Translations under genes and position numbers: made by a program
Shown: piece after piece, positions 42,150-51,993 of the stretch
Layout of the letters: each line of letters opens with the position of its first letter
Position numbering within the stretch: position 1 is the stretch's first letter
Notes under the pieces: model-generated
The model's database searches: none
What the model was told of the DNA's origin: nothing
What the model saw: the letters and a program-made list of their open reading frames with translations, nothing else
Origin: Bacillota bacterium
GTDB taxonomy: Bacteria > Bacillota > Clostridia > Christensenellales > SZUA-584
Assembly (NCBI GenBank): GCA_023410595.1
Contig: JAEYPO010000040.1
Coordinates: forward strand, 1-64,000
DNA: 64,000 nt
Reading direction: 5' to 3'

Positions 42150-43679
42150 TCATTCTGATATACGGTCAAACAACGGCTTCATTACCGGTACGGTATCGGC
42201 GTATACCCCATAGAGTTCATCATAAACAGCCTTATTCTTCGTTTGAGGATCGTTGACCGTCTCAGTCTGAAGATTATTGCATGCTTCTTTCAGGCTGCTC
42301 CATATCCCTGCGCCGACGCCCGCCATCATGCACGCGCCATATGCTCCGCCTTCGCTTGCACCGCTTACGGTATAAACCGGCAGCTGGAAAATGTCGCTGA
42401 GTATCTGCCGCCAGAGGTCCGCTTTGCTGCCTCCGCCCGACACAATGATTTTTTCCATCCTGATTGGCTTAAGCTTTAAAATGCTTTCACTGATTAGCCG
42501 CATACCGTAGGTGACGCCCTCCATCACCGAACGGCTTATATCACCTTTTCCGTGGCCCTGCGTCAGCCCTATAAAGCACGCTCTCAGATTCGGATCGGAG
42601 TACGGGCAGCGTTCTCCCGACAGGTATGGCAGATATATCAGTCGTCTTGCACCCGCCGGCGATTGTTTTGCCGCCTCATTCATGATCTGATAAGGATCGA
42701 CTCCCTTTTGCCTCGCAATGCTCATCTCGCTCTCACAAAGCGTGTTCCGATACCATTGATAGCTTCCGCCGCCGGCCAGCATCACGCCCATGATGTGATA
42801 GAGGTCCTTCTGGTTGTTGCAGAAAAACTGCAGCGTTCCGCCCTTGTTTTCCAGGTACTGCGACATGCCCATCGCGACAATACCGGCCGTGCCAATGGTC
42901 AGCCCCAGTATCCCTTCCTCAATCAGTCCCATTCCTGTCGTTTGTATCACGCTGTCTCCACCGCCGCCCACCACGGGAGTACCTTCGGCCAGCCCCGTAA
43001 GCTCGGCAGCCTTAGCGTGTACCGCGCCGGTTATGACGTCGGATTCCACTGCCTCGGGGAAAATATCCTTGGGCAGACCGAGAATATCCAGAAGCTCATA
43101 CGACCACTCGCGTTTTTTAACATCGAAAAACCCTGTGCCCGACGCGTCGGAAACATCCGTACAGAAATTGCCGGAAAGCTTAAAGCGGATATAGTCTTTG
43201 GGCAATATCGCTCTTACCATTGCGCCGTAATTCTCGGGCTCGACTTCACGTAGCCATAATATCTTGCCGCCCTGATAGCCCGGAAGTAGGTTGTTGTTGG
43301 TATATTTCACAAGCTCGTCAATACCGCCGACCGTGTTCAATACATCCTGGCATTGTTTCGCACAGCGCTGATCGTTCCACAGGAAGGCGCGGCGTATCAC
43401 ATTGTTGTTTTTATCCATCGCTACCAGCCCGTGCATCTGTCCGGAGAGGCTTACGGCCTTAATCTCATTGTTCTTAAGGCCGCTTTTTTGTATAGCCTTT
43501 CTCATACTGGTATACGCTCCGCGCCACCAGTCCTCCGGTTCCTGTTCGTTCCAGCCAGGCTTAGGAGAATACAAAGCATATTCCTCGGTAACAGCAGACA
43601 CCACCGCGCCGTTTTCATCCACTATGATGGACTTACACCCGCTTGTGCCAATGTCCATAGCAGCGACATATTGTTTCAT
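42150..43679 (-). CDS. xylB: xylulokinase (FGGY family)
   Basis: 509 residues. FGGY kinase signature parts: AMDIGTSGCKSIIVD (phosphate 1), VSLSGQMHGLVAMD (the xylulokinase-type S-G-Q-M-H-G), FLWNDQR, GGGGDSVIQTTGMG and the FGGY signature 2-like IIVSGGGSKADLWRQILSDIF, with GASEGGAYGACMMA. The G-Q-M-H-G form is the mark of XylB. It would give D-xylulose-5-phosphate for the transketolase encoded downstream. Length is the usual one. Confidence 0.9.
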   Translation of the reverse strand: MKQYVAAMDIGTSGCKSIIVDENGAVVSAVTEEYALYSPKPGWNEQEPEDWWRGAYTSMRKAIQKSGLKNNEIKAVSLSGQMHGLVAMDKNNNVIRRAFLWNDQRCAKQCQDVLNTVGGIDELVKYTNNNLLPGYQGGKILWLREVEPENYGAMVRAILPKDYIRFKLSGNFCTDVSDASGTGFFDVKKREWSYELLDILGLPKDIFPEAVESDVITGAVHAKAAELTGLAEGTPVVGGGGDSVIQTTGMGLIEEGILGLTIGTAGIVAMGMSQYLENKGGTLQFFCNNQKDLYHIMGVMLAGGGSYQWYRNTLCESEMSIARQKGVDPYQIMNEAAKQSPAGARRLIYLPYLSGERCPYSDPNLRACFIGLTQGHGKGDISRSVMEGVTYGMRLISESILKLKPIRMEKIIVSGGGSKADLWRQILSDIFQLPVYTVSGASEGGAYGACMMAGVGAGIWSSLKEACNNLQTETVNDPQTKNKAVYDELYGVYADTVPVMKPLFDRISE

Positions 43680-43696
43680 TTGCTACCTCTTTTATA

Positions 43697-45136
43697 CTAT
43701 ATTATCTTGAGACGGACATGCTTCACATGAAAATACTCGCGAAGCCCCTCTGGGCCGTGTTCATGTCCGAATCCCGATTCCTTCCAGCCGCCGTACGGCG
43801 CATTTATCACGCCCGCGTCGACATTGTTTATCGCAACGTTGCCCGACTCCAGCTTAAGCGCGCACGTGTGAGCGGTGTTAAGATTCTGTGTATACACGAT
43901 AGAAGCGAGCCCGTACACGCAATCGTTTGCAAGCCTTAAGGCGCCGTCTAAATCTTTAAAAGGCATAACGCCTACCGCGGGGCCGAATGTTTCTTCCGTC
44001 ATTATCTTCATATCGTGCGTGACATCCGCAAGTATTGTCGGCTTATACCAGTATCCGTTTTCAAAGCCGGGAACTTTTGGCGCTTCGCCGCCTGTCAGCA
44101 GACGTGCACCCTTTTCAACAGCGTCGCGCACATGCTCACTCACCGTACGGACACCTGCCACCGTGCACATGGGCCCAAGGTTTACATCCTCATTAAGCCC
44201 GTCGCCAATGGTGAGCTTCTCGGTCTCTTTCTTGAATCTGGTCAGGAATTCCTCGTAGATATCCTGCTCGACATAGATACGGTTGATGGCTATGCAAATC
44301 TGCCCCATATTCCTGAATGAGCGCCGCACCGCACCTTTCACGGCGGCGTCGAGGTCGCAGTCCTTGAACACCAGCATGGGCAGGCTGCCGCCCAGTTCCA
44401 TCGAGCTCTTGCGCAGCGTTTCCACACAGGAGCCAAACACGGTTTTCCCAACTTTAGTCGAACCAGTGAACGCTATCTTCTTGATCTTGGGGTTTTCGAG
44501 CAGCCATCCGCCCATTTCGCGCCCCGCGCCTGTAAGCGCGTTTAGAGCGCCCGCGGGCACGCCCGCCTTCACGAGGCACTCAAGGAACATTAAAGGACTC
44601 AGCGGCGTCTCGGACGGCAGCTTGCAGACAAGCGTGCACCCTGAAATCAGCGCCGCGCCCACCTTCCAGGCGAGCAGCTCTATAGGATAATTCCACGGAG
44701 ATATGGCGGCGCATACGCCGATAGGCTGGTATATCACCATGCTTGTGGTATTTTCGTCCTCATTCGCTATTATTCTGCCGTATACGCGCTCTCCCTCTTC
44801 CGCGTAATAGCGAAGTATATCGGCGCCTTTTTGCACCTCGCCTATGGCTTCGGCAGCGGGTTTTCCCTGTTCCCGGCTCATGGTTTTTCCAATAGCTTCT
44901 TTGTTTTCCTGAACTATAAGGCTCGCCTTTCTCAATACTGCCGAACGTTTAAATACGTTGAGCTCGGACCAGCCCTTCAGCGCCTTGTCCGCCGCGTCTA
45001 CAGCGTCCGTGACGTCCTGTTTTGTAGCTTTGGGCACCTTGGAGAAAGCCTGGGCCGTTCGGGGGTCGACAACGGGAAACGTCTGGCCGTCCGCAGCTTC
45101 CTTCCATTCGCCGTTTATCAGCATTTTCTCTATCAT
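43697..45136 (-). CDS. NAD(P)-dependent aldehyde dehydrogenase
   Basis: 479 residues. ISPWNYPIELLAWKVGAAL (cofactor binding), FTGSTKVGK, catalytic glutamate in MELGGSLPMLVF and catalytic cysteine in NMGQICIAINRIYV, then EETFGPAVGVMPF. It is closest in form to the succinate-semialdehyde/glycolaldehyde group. In this cluster it may oxidise an aldehyde set free by the DapA-like aldolases. It lies 17 bp upstream of xylB and 2 bp after the cupin gene. Confidence 0.9.
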   Translation of the reverse strand: MIEKMLINGEWKEAADGQTFPVVDPRTAQAFSKVPKATKQDVTDAVDAADKALKGWSELNVFKRSAVLRKASLIVQENKEAIGKTMSREQGKPAAEAIGEVQKGADILRYYAEEGERVYGRIIANEDENTTSMVIYQPIGVCAAISPWNYPIELLAWKVGAALISGCTLVCKLPSETPLSPLMFLECLVKAGVPAGALNALTGAGREMGGWLLENPKIKKIAFTGSTKVGKTVFGSCVETLRKSSMELGGSLPMLVFKDCDLDAAVKGAVRRSFRNMGQICIAINRIYVEQDIYEEFLTRFKKETEKLTIGDGLNEDVNLGPMCTVAGVRTVSEHVRDAVEKGARLLTGGEAPKVPGFENGYWYKPTILADVTHDMKIMTEETFGPAVGVMPFKDLDGALRLANDCVYGLASIVYTQNLNTAHTCALKLESGNVAINNVDAGVINAPYGGWKESGFGHEHGPEGLREYFHVKHVRLKII

Positions 45137-45138
45137 TG

Positions 45139-45546
45139 TTACTTACCTCCCGCGGGGACCTCATCGCCGTCCACCTTGCAGGTGTTCCAGACGAAGACAA
45201 GCGGCATAATTCCTGTTTGAATCGTCGTATGATATTCACCCGGCGGAACATAAAGGCAGTCGCCTGCTTTCACAGGAAACTCGTCTTCGCCGACGACCAT
45301 TATTCCTTCGCCGGAAATGAAGAAGTATATCTCTTCCATGTCGTCATGAGAGTGTCCCGTTGTCGAGCCTGTCGGGTAAACGGTCGTGTAGCCGCATGTC
45401 AGCCTAAGGGACGGGCCTTTTTTCTGATCGATCAGATAGTAGGTATCCCTCAGCACTTTTGCATCTCTCGGCTCTACGCGCGCGCGCAGACTTCTCGGAT
45501 CGGTATCCGGTTCACGTCCATGTGCAACATTAACAATGTGTTTCAT
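45139..45546 (-). CDS. cupin-domain protein
   Basis: 135 residues forming one cupin barrel. Motif 1 is GHSHDDMEEIYFFISGEGIMVV (His, His, Glu) and motif 2 PAGDCLYVPPGEYHTT (Gly, His), so a metal site is complete. Small cupins in sugar clusters are often isomerases, epimerases or binding proteins; no more can be said. Co-transcribed with the aldehyde dehydrogenase. Confidence 0.8.
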   Translation of the reverse strand: MKHIVNVAHGREPDTDPRSLRARVEPRDAKVLRDTYYLIDQKKGPSLRLTCGYTTVYPTGSTTGHSHDDMEEIYFFISGEGIMVVGEDEFPVKAGDCLYVPPGEYHTTIQTGIMPLVFVWNTCKVDGDEVPAGGK

Positions 45547-45582
45547 TTTTGTACCCTTTCTTTGATGTAATATAATTTATTG

Positions 45583-46593
45583 CTAAAAATCTACGATCAC
45601 CTTGCACGCATTCATATCCGAATACGCCGCATTCAATGCTTCATCAACGCCTTTCAGCGAAAATGGTATCCTGTGAGTAATGGCTCCTTTTAATCTGTCC
45701 TTATTCATTGCTATGAGCTGTAGCGCCTGGGCGTAAGAATTCGCGTATCTGAAGGACGGAACCAGCATGATCTCACGGCAAACGAATTCGACGAGCGGTA
45801 ACGTCTGAGTATCGGCGCCCAATCCGAGCAGAGAAACCTTCGATCCCGACTTCATGCATTTCGCAAGGTGTGCGAGACAAGCGTCAGAGCCTGTAGCCTC
45901 ATAACCCACATCAAAAGCTTCCTGCGGCACCGAATCCGTTTTAAGATTGATGACCTTGTCCGCGCCCAATTCCTTGGCTTTTTTAAGCCTGTCATCGCGT
46001 ATATCCGCTATCGTGACCGATGCGCATCCCACAGCTTTCGCGGCCAGCATGCAGGCAATGCCGATGATGCCGGCGCCAAATACGACCGCATGGTCTCCCA
46101 GCTTAGGCTGTATGCGGGTTGTAGCAAAAACGCCGACCGCGAGAGGTTCGACCATTGTGGCCAGACCAAAATCGTCTATGCTGTCCGGTATCTTAAACAC
46201 CAGACTCGAGTCAAATACCACATATTCCACAAGCGATCCGTCTATCGGCGGCGTCGCGAAAAACCGCATTTGCGGGCACAGGTTATACCTGCCGCTCATG
46301 CAATATTCGCACTTATAGCACGGTACGCCCGGCTCGATGACGACCCTGTCTCCGACTTTCAGCCCGCTTACCTTGCTCCCCGTCTCCTCTATTATGCCCG
46401 CGCATTCGTGGCCTAGTATCATGGGCTCCTTTACAATGAAAGAACCGATTTTACCCTTATGCCAGTAATGAACATCCGAACCGCATATACCAACCGCCTT
46501 CATTTTGACCAGCACCTGGTCCTGTTTTGGTTTGGGGACGGGCAGTTCACGTTCCGACAGCTTTTGTATACTGTCCAGATAAATAGCCTTCAT
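45583..46593 (-). CDS. zinc-dependent sorbitol/L-iditol dehydrogenase-like enzyme
   Basis: 336 residues of the medium-chain dehydrogenase family. Catalytic zinc ligands in AVGICGSDVHYWHKGKIG and ILGHECAG, structural zinc motif CYKCEYCMSGRYNLC, NAD-binding FGAGIIGIACMLAAK. The C-G-S-D-V-H-Y-W opening is typical of sorbitol/xylitol dehydrogenases. It would oxidise a polyol to a ketose, the likely substrate of the xylulokinase. Confidence 0.9.
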   Translation of the reverse strand: MKAIYLDSIQKLSERELPVPKPKQDQVLVKMKAVGICGSDVHYWHKGKIGSFIVKEPMILGHECAGIIEETGSKVSGLKVGDRVVIEPGVPCYKCEYCMSGRYNLCPQMRFFATPPIDGSLVEYVVFDSSLVFKIPDSIDDFGLATMVEPLAVGVFATTRIQPKLGDHAVVFGAGIIGIACMLAAKAVGCASVTIADIRDDRLKKAKELGADKVINLKTDSVPQEAFDVGYEATGSDACLAHLAKCMKSGSKVSLLGLGADTQTLPLVEFVCREIMLVPSFRYANSYAQALQLIAMNKDRLKGAITHRIPFSLKGVDEALNAAYSDMNACKVIVDF

Positions 46594-46616
46594 ATTGACA
46601 CCCCTTTACCTTCCCG

Positions 46617-47606
46617 TTAAGAGCGGGTCTGATAGCGTATACGCATTGAATCTATGAGCACCGCCAGCATAATGATGAGGCCGGTAGCCATTTGCACATA
46701 ATACGAATCCAGACCGAATACCTGCAGGCCGACCTGTACAAAGTTCAACAGCATAACGCCGCCAAGAACGCCGGAAACTCTTCCTATACCGCCTGATAAC
46801 GACGTACCGCCGATAACCGCAGCAGCAATCGTGTCCATTGAGTATGAAGAACCGAACACGCTGTTGATCGAACCCATTTTGGACGAAAGCATAACGCCGG
46901 CAAGGCCTGCGAGCAGTCCTGAAATGGTGAACGTCGCGATGCGGATCCTGTCAACGTTGATACCCGAAACCCTTGCGCAGCTTGCGTTACCGCCTACAGC
47001 AAACATGCTGCGTCCAAGAGCCGTCTTTCTCCATACGTAATACATAATAATATAGACTACGATGAGTACAATGACAAGATAGGGTATTAATCCGAACAGC
47101 TTACCCTGGCCGATTCCCGTATATGAAGGCTCGGCCACCGTTATCGTACGTCCTCTTGTGATTGCGAGCACCACGCCGGCAAGTGTTGTATTCATAGCCA
47201 GCGTCTCGATAAGCGCCACAGTTTTGAGCTTGGCAATGAGAACGCCGTTTATAAAACCCAGAAGCGCTCCTATCGCAAGAATTACGAGCACTGCCAATAT
47301 GGCCGGGAGTTGAGCCGTTTTAAAGAGCAAAACACCGATAGTAGCGGAAACAGCCATGATACCGACCGTAGAAAGGTCGATATCGCCGAGCAAAATGGTG
47401 CCTGCGAGACCGATTGTCATTACGCCGATAACCGCGGCCTGCATCGGTATATTGAGATAAAGCTCTGGGTTCTGAAATGGATTGAAGAAATTCGGGCGTA
47501 ATATAATGAACACTATTACACCAAAAAGCAACAAGACCCACACAATGTTGTCGATTAGCGCCTTAACTAGTTTGTTCTCTCCGGAACTTTTTATTTTACC
47601 ACTCAT
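46617..47606 (-). CDS. sugar ABC transporter permease (RbsC type)
   Basis: 329 residues with about 9-10 membrane segments of the BPD_transp_2 family. The family signature is visible as LFGVIVFIILRPNFFN, GLAGTILLGDIDLSTVGIM and GGTSLSGGIGRVSGVLGG. The typical residues in LLGDIDLS (sugar permeases have G-x-I-D-L-S) show a carbohydrate importer. It overlaps the ATPase gene by 4 bases. Only one permease gene is present, so it should be a homodimer. Confidence 0.92.
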   Translation of the reverse strand: MSGKIKSSGENKLVKALIDNIVWVLLLFGVIVFIILRPNFFNPFQNPELYLNIPMQAAVIGVMTIGLAGTILLGDIDLSTVGIMAVSATIGVLLFKTAQLPAILAVLVILAIGALLGFINGVLIAKLKTVALIETLAMNTTLAGVVLAITRGRTITVAEPSYTGIGQGKLFGLIPYLVIVLIVVYIIMYYVWRKTALGRSMFAVGGNASCARVSGINVDRIRIATFTISGLLAGLAGVMLSSKMGSINSVFGSSYSMDTIAAAVIGGTSLSGGIGRVSGVLGGVMLLNFVQVGLQVFGLDSYYVQMATGLIIMLAVLIDSMRIRYQTRS

Positions 47607-49111
47607 ACCGCTATTCCACCTTTATTATCTCTAATTTCAATCACTTTTTCCGGCGTTATGCCGTCGTTTACAACGTCTCCCACAATTCTTCCCCTGTTGA
47701 AAATCACAACGCGGTCCGCAATACGCAAGAGTTCATCAAAGTCGTTTGTTACATAGATGACGGATAAACCCATCGTAGTCAGATTTTGAATCAGCTTCAT
47801 GATCTCTTCACGGCTCTTTATATCTATGCCAATCGTGGGTTCGTCCAGTATCAGCAGCTCGGGGTCGCAGGCCAGAACTTTAGCGAGCACCACCTTCTGC
47901 TGGTTGCCGCCTGACAGACTTGCCGCCGTATCGTCTATCGTACGGGCTTTAATTTTCAGCGCCTGCAGAGAATGTTCTGCAATGCTTTCTTCTTTTTTCA
48001 GACTCAACATGCCAAACTTTCTTTTGAGCTTATATTTTAACGAAGAAAGTCCTATGTTCTCCCTGATAGACATTATAGGCACAATACCGTCGGCATGCCT
48101 GTCATCAGGCAGATAACAGATCTTGTTTTTCAGAGCGTCGTTTGCGTCTCTTATTTCGACCTGTTTACCGTGCATCTTTACAATTCCGCCATGTTTCTTT
48201 GTTAAGCCATATAAAGTTGTGCATATCTCTCGCGCGCCGGAGCCCGGAAAACCGACAAAACCTACAATCTCGCCTTTTCTGATCTTTAAAGAGGTGGATT
48301 CCAAGAATTTTGCGCTTAAATCTTCGCACTCGAGAACCACGTCATCTTGAACCACCTTTTCAGGATCGCGCATCGTCAGTTCAACTTCTTCACCTGCAAC
48401 CAGATTAGCCAGGTCCTGCTGTGAATTACACTTTGAACCGGTATATGCCTCGCCGTCGCGAACAACCGTAATCTCGTCTGAAACGCGAAGTACTTCTTCT
48501 AAGTAGTGTGAGATAAAAATAAATGTTATACCGCTTTTTACCTGCTCCTTGACAAAGTGAAATAGATTCTCACGATCCTCGACCGACAGCGATGTTGTCG
48601 GTTCGTCGAGTATAATAAGCTTTCCGCCGCCGAAGAGTGCGCGAATGATATTCACCTTACGCTGATTGACAGGCGATAACTCCCGAAGTTGTTTGTATGG
48701 ATCAACCTTCAGGCCGAATTCATCCATTACTTCAACGGCACGTTGGTGCATGCCCTTCCAATCAACTAATTTTGCCTTGTTTCTTGGCCATAACCCTAAA
48801 GATATATTTTCGGCAACATCCATATCCGGTACGATGCTTGCGTGCTGCGTCACAAGGCGTATACCCATATCCTGTCTCTCTTTAAGCCTTAAATGGGATA
48901 TATCTATACCTTCAAATATGACGCTGCCTTTATCCTGTCTATAAACACCCGCAATAATATTGACCATAGTGCTTTTTCCCGCACCGTTACGCCCTACGAG
49001 CGAGTGGATCGTTCCTTTTTTTATTTTTAGGCTTACATTCTTCAGGGCATGTGTGGTACTGAAACTTTTGCTTACATTTTGGACTTCCAGTAATATATCC
49101 TGTTCCACCAT
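47603..49111 (-). CDS. sugar ABC transporter ATPase (RbsA/MglA type)
   Basis: 502 residues, a fused double ATPase. First Walker A GRNGAGKSTMVNII (38-51), second-half signature SLSGGNQQKVVLAKVLACDPELLILDEPTIGID. The second half has GFPGSGAREICTTL at the degenerate Walker A. The first signature reads SPVNQRKVNIIRALFGG instead of S-x-x-x-x-Q, so it may be weakened. It works with the RbsC-like permease. Confidence 0.92.
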   Translation of the reverse strand: MVEQDILLEVQNVSKSFSTTHALKNVSLKIKKGTIHSLVGRNGAGKSTMVNIIAGVYRQDKGSVIFEGIDISHLRLKERQDMGIRLVTQHASIVPDMDVAENISLGLWPRNKAKLVDWKGMHQRAVEVMDEFGLKVDPYKQLRELSPVNQRKVNIIRALFGGGKLIILDEPTTSLSVEDRENLFHFVKEQVKSGITFIFISHYLEEVLRVSDEITVVRDGEAYTGSKCNSQQDLANLVAGEEVELTMRDPEKVVQDDVVLECEDLSAKFLESTSLKIRKGEIVGFVGFPGSGAREICTTLYGLTKKHGGIVKMHGKQVEIRDANDALKNKICYLPDDRHADGIVPIMSIRENIGLSSLKYKLKRKFGMLSLKKEESIAEHSLQALKIKARTIDDTAASLSGGNQQKVVLAKVLACDPELLILDEPTIGIDIKSREEIMKLIQNLTTMGLSVIYVTNDFDELLRIADRVVIFNRGRIVGDVVNDGITPEKVIEIRDNKGGIAV

Positions 49112-49188
49112 GCTTCTCCTTTCATATCAAACATATACATCTTTTGCCGCCTGGTCCCAACACACTAATACCGTTTTACGGGCTTTAA

Positions 49189-49228
49189 GCAGGCCGGCCT
49201 TTCTAAGCCTAGTAATAAGCCGGCCTGC
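49189..49228 (-). promoter_or_regulatory. hairpin after the binding-protein gene
   Basis: A perfect 10-bp stem GCAGGCCGGC/GCCGGCCTGC with a 20-base loop, between the binding-protein and ATPase genes. Such hairpins in importer operons give more binding protein than membrane components through partial termination or RNA protection. No T tract follows, so protection is more likely. Confidence 0.55.
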
Positions 49229-49278
49229 CAAAGTCTACGTTTGTTATACGTCTAATTCATGACGATAACTTTTTTCCG

Positions 49279-50448
49279 TTAGCCCTCGATTGCGGACATG
49301 TCATACTTAAGGTTCAATGCCTGCTCAGCAACAATACCCCAGTGTCTCGGGTCTGTGCAGTTTTCGGGATTGATTTCGTACGCAGGAACCTTTACATATG
49401 GACCAGCATCGGATTCGATGATCTCGCAGTTTTCCCAATAATACTTGTCGTTGGAGTAAGGTCCAAGAGGAACGTCCTGACCCTTGAACGAGTATTTTTC
49501 CAGCATTTCAACGGCTATTGCCGAGTATGAATATCCGTCCTGGGCAATACAATAGTCATAGTATCCCTCTTCGATGAACTTGTTTGCTATAGGCTCGCCG
49601 TCGATCGTAACAACGATTACGTGATTCGCATCATCGCGTTTTGTCCACTTATCCTGCATCTTCAGAGCAGATACCAGGCCCATGCCGGGGTTGTCTGAAG
49701 GCGTATGCAGCGCGTCAATTTCCACGCCAGTCGCAAACTGGTTCAATACGGCGTCCTGTGTTTTGCCGATTTCGCCTTCGCACGGCAGTGCTATGTAGTT
49801 AACGTTGGGATATTCGGCGAACGTTGCATCCATGCCTTCTTTACGCAGACGCCATGCAAACGAGCTCATTGCGCCGTAGCAGTTGACGACTGTTCCCTTG
49901 GCTTCGCCGTATCTCGCTTCCAGAGCCTTTATTATAGCTTTGGCAGCCAGTACGCCAGCGTCATAGTTGTCGAACGCAACGGACACAGCGATGTCGCCGC
50001 CGGTAAGCGGAGTGTCAACGATGGCAACGGGGATACCAGCCGCTACAGCCTGATCGGCCGCCGCGATGAGACCCTCGGAGTCGATCGGGTCGGACATAAT
50101 GGCGTTGGGCTTCTTGTTGATGAAGTTTACGAACTGGTCGAACTGTTTCGCAGCGTCCAGCTTAGCGTCGGAAGCTTCAAACTTCCAGCCGCGGTCTTCG
50201 CATTCCTTTTGAGCCGCAACCTGACATACTGTCCAGAAGTAGTAGTCAAGGCCTTTGTTGGCATAAGCAACGAACACATCGCCGTCTCCTGACGGAGTCT
50301 CGGCAGAAGGAGCAACGGACGCATCAGCGGGTACATCAGCACTCGGCTTCGGAGCATCCGCGCTGGGAGCAGGAGTTCCAGCACAACCGCTAACCATCAT
50401 TGAAAGCGCCAGAACGCATATCAGTAGTGTCACCAAATGTTTCTTCAT
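49279..50448 (-). CDS. sugar-binding lipoprotein (RbsB type)
   Basis: 389 residues. Lipoprotein signal with MVSGC (Cys22), a Pro/Ala/Ser-rich linker (APSADAPKPSADVPADASV) and a periplasmic-binding-protein_4 domain: DVFVAYANKGLDYYFW, KPNAIMSDPIDSEGLIAAADQAVAAGIPVAIVDTPL, DNYDAGVLAAKAIIKAL. The residues suggest a monosaccharide or similar ligand. It is followed by the ATPase and permease. The 183-bp gap upstream (50449-50630) has no gene. Confidence 0.92.
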   Translation of the reverse strand: MKKHLVTLLICVLALSMMVSGCAGTPAPSADAPKPSADVPADASVAPSAETPSGDGDVFVAYANKGLDYYFWTVCQVAAQKECEDRGWKFEASDAKLDAAKQFDQFVNFINKKPNAIMSDPIDSEGLIAAADQAVAAGIPVAIVDTPLTGGDIAVSVAFDNYDAGVLAAKAIIKALEARYGEAKGTVVNCYGAMSSFAWRLRKEGMDATFAEYPNVNYIALPCEGEIGKTQDAVLNQFATGVEIDALHTPSDNPGMGLVSALKMQDKWTKRDDANHVIVVTIDGEPIANKFIEEGYYDYCIAQDGYSYSAIAVEMLEKYSFKGQDVPLGPYSNDKYYWENCEIIESDAGPYVKVPAYEINPENCTDPRHWGIVAEQALNLKYDMSAIEG

Positions 50449-50631
50449 TCTCTTTCCTCCTTTAAGTTTTGGGTAATAATGAATGGGGCTAAATTATTCA
50501 TCTCATTTCGCTGAATCCCAGGCATCGTTACTTGCATTTTTAAATCTGCTCGGAACCATAAAACCCAAACAGCCCCCTGCTCACTCCCCCTTTCCAAGCA
50601 ATGAATTTTATGGTCCTATAAACGCCGTGTT

Positions 50632-51993
50632 TCAGCCTTGTATTGTCCCTTCCACATCTTGAATTTCTGATATGAAAGCTTTAATTTCGTCGGTTTTCAG
50701 AACGCCCAGAGCACCGTTTCCATAATCGACGCTTACATAGCCAGGGCGGTCTTTTACTTCTCTGAAAGTCAGTACCTCTTCATAGGGCGCAGACAGGCGC
50801 TTGAATAAAAACACACCCGCTTCATTCCCTAATTCCAATTCATCCATTGGTTCTATATCCCACTTTATATCCTGCAATGCCGCGGCTATTGTATGGTAAT
50901 CGGCGCTTGGTATGGACACGCTGTCTGCAAGGAATCTTTGTTCCTGCTTGCCCGTCGTCTCATCCTTAACCCATACCGATTGCAGCACATGCTTATCTTC
51001 GCCAAACGTGATTGCGCATTCTGTGACCGACGCGACCTCGAAGTAATACAGCGCCGGATCTATAATCTCCTTGGCGTTTACGTCAAATACGTTTAATATC
51101 TTATTGTCAATCAGATAGACGCCGTTAAGACCGCTTATTTTACAGTACACTTCGCTGCCTTGCGCATTCCCTGCCTGTATCTCCAGCTCACGGTCGAACG
51201 AATCGTATAACGTGCATATCCTGCCCGATTCTCCGTCCAGCCCGTACTCGCTGTCCGGCCTCGTTCCCTCTACCTCTTTGACCCATTCGATGCTATCGAT
51301 GTGGTCGATTATTTCCTGTATGCTGCCGGTGCTGGCATTGCAGGTATACGGCCTTGCCATCCTCCAGTAGAAATCTCCCTGGGATCGGGGCGCTTCAGAC
51401 TGATTGCAGCTTATTTCACCCTGTTCCGGAGACTTTATGCTGACGCCGACGATCTTGTTAAAATTGACCTGGTTCAGAGGTATTTCCATGATAACTTCCG
51501 ACGATGTCAGCAATACTTCGGCTCTCATCTCGTCTAACAGGTATATAGAATTATCTTCCTGCGTTTGCATGTATGTACCTGTATTTGCATAAGAATTTCC
51601 TAATATATATCTCTGCCTGCCGCCGTCTTTAAGCTCAACGCCTATCACCACGCGGGGATCGTCAAGAGCGTATTGCGCCATATCCGGCTGATTGTCTTCT
51701 ACTTTATAGGCCGCTTTCATATAACCCAGAGTTGCCAGCAGCGGTGCCATCTTCTCCTGCTCCACAGCAACCCCGCCCATGTTCCACTCCCCGTCTTCAC
51801 ACTCCACAGCGAGGGTGTTATCCGATTCCCTGTCTTCGATCTGAATAGCAATTATATTTTGAACGGGCGTTTGAGACAGCCATATACCCGCCGCTTTCTT
51901 CCCCAGACCGGACGTGACGAATATCATTACCCCGACCAGCAGCGCCAAAGCCGCTGATAAGCTTATTAAAACAAGCTTCTTCGTTCGTGTCAT
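50632..51993 (-). CDS. DUF4340-like membrane-anchored protein
   Basis: 453 residues. An N-terminal membrane anchor (LVLISLSAALALLVGVMIF) and a long extracytoplasmic part with repeated W-x-x-x-x-P-type blocks (WRMARPYTCNASTGSIQEIID) that resemble DUF4340. In many Firmicutes a DUF4340 gene follows GldG-like genes. Start ATG at 51993 overlaps the stop of the GldG-like gene (TAATGA). Function unknown; probably an extracytoplasmic part of the ABC complex. Confidence 0.8.
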   Translation of the reverse strand: MTRTKKLVLISLSAALALLVGVMIFVTSGLGKKAAGIWLSQTPVQNIIAIQIEDRESDNTLAVECEDGEWNMGGVAVEQEKMAPLLATLGYMKAAYKVEDNQPDMAQYALDDPRVVIGVELKDGGRQRYILGNSYANTGTYMQTQEDNSIYLLDEMRAEVLLTSSEVIMEIPLNQVNFNKIVGVSIKSPEQGEISCNQSEAPRSQGDFYWRMARPYTCNASTGSIQEIIDHIDSIEWVKEVEGTRPDSEYGLDGESGRICTLYDSFDRELEIQAGNAQGSEVYCKISGLNGVYLIDNKILNVFDVNAKEIIDPALYYFEVASVTECAITFGEDKHVLQSVWVKDETTGKQEQRFLADSVSIPSADYHTIAAALQDIKWDIEPMDELELGNEAGVFLFKRLSAPYEEVLTFREVKDRPGYVSVDYGNGALGVLKTDEIKAFISEIQDVEGTIQG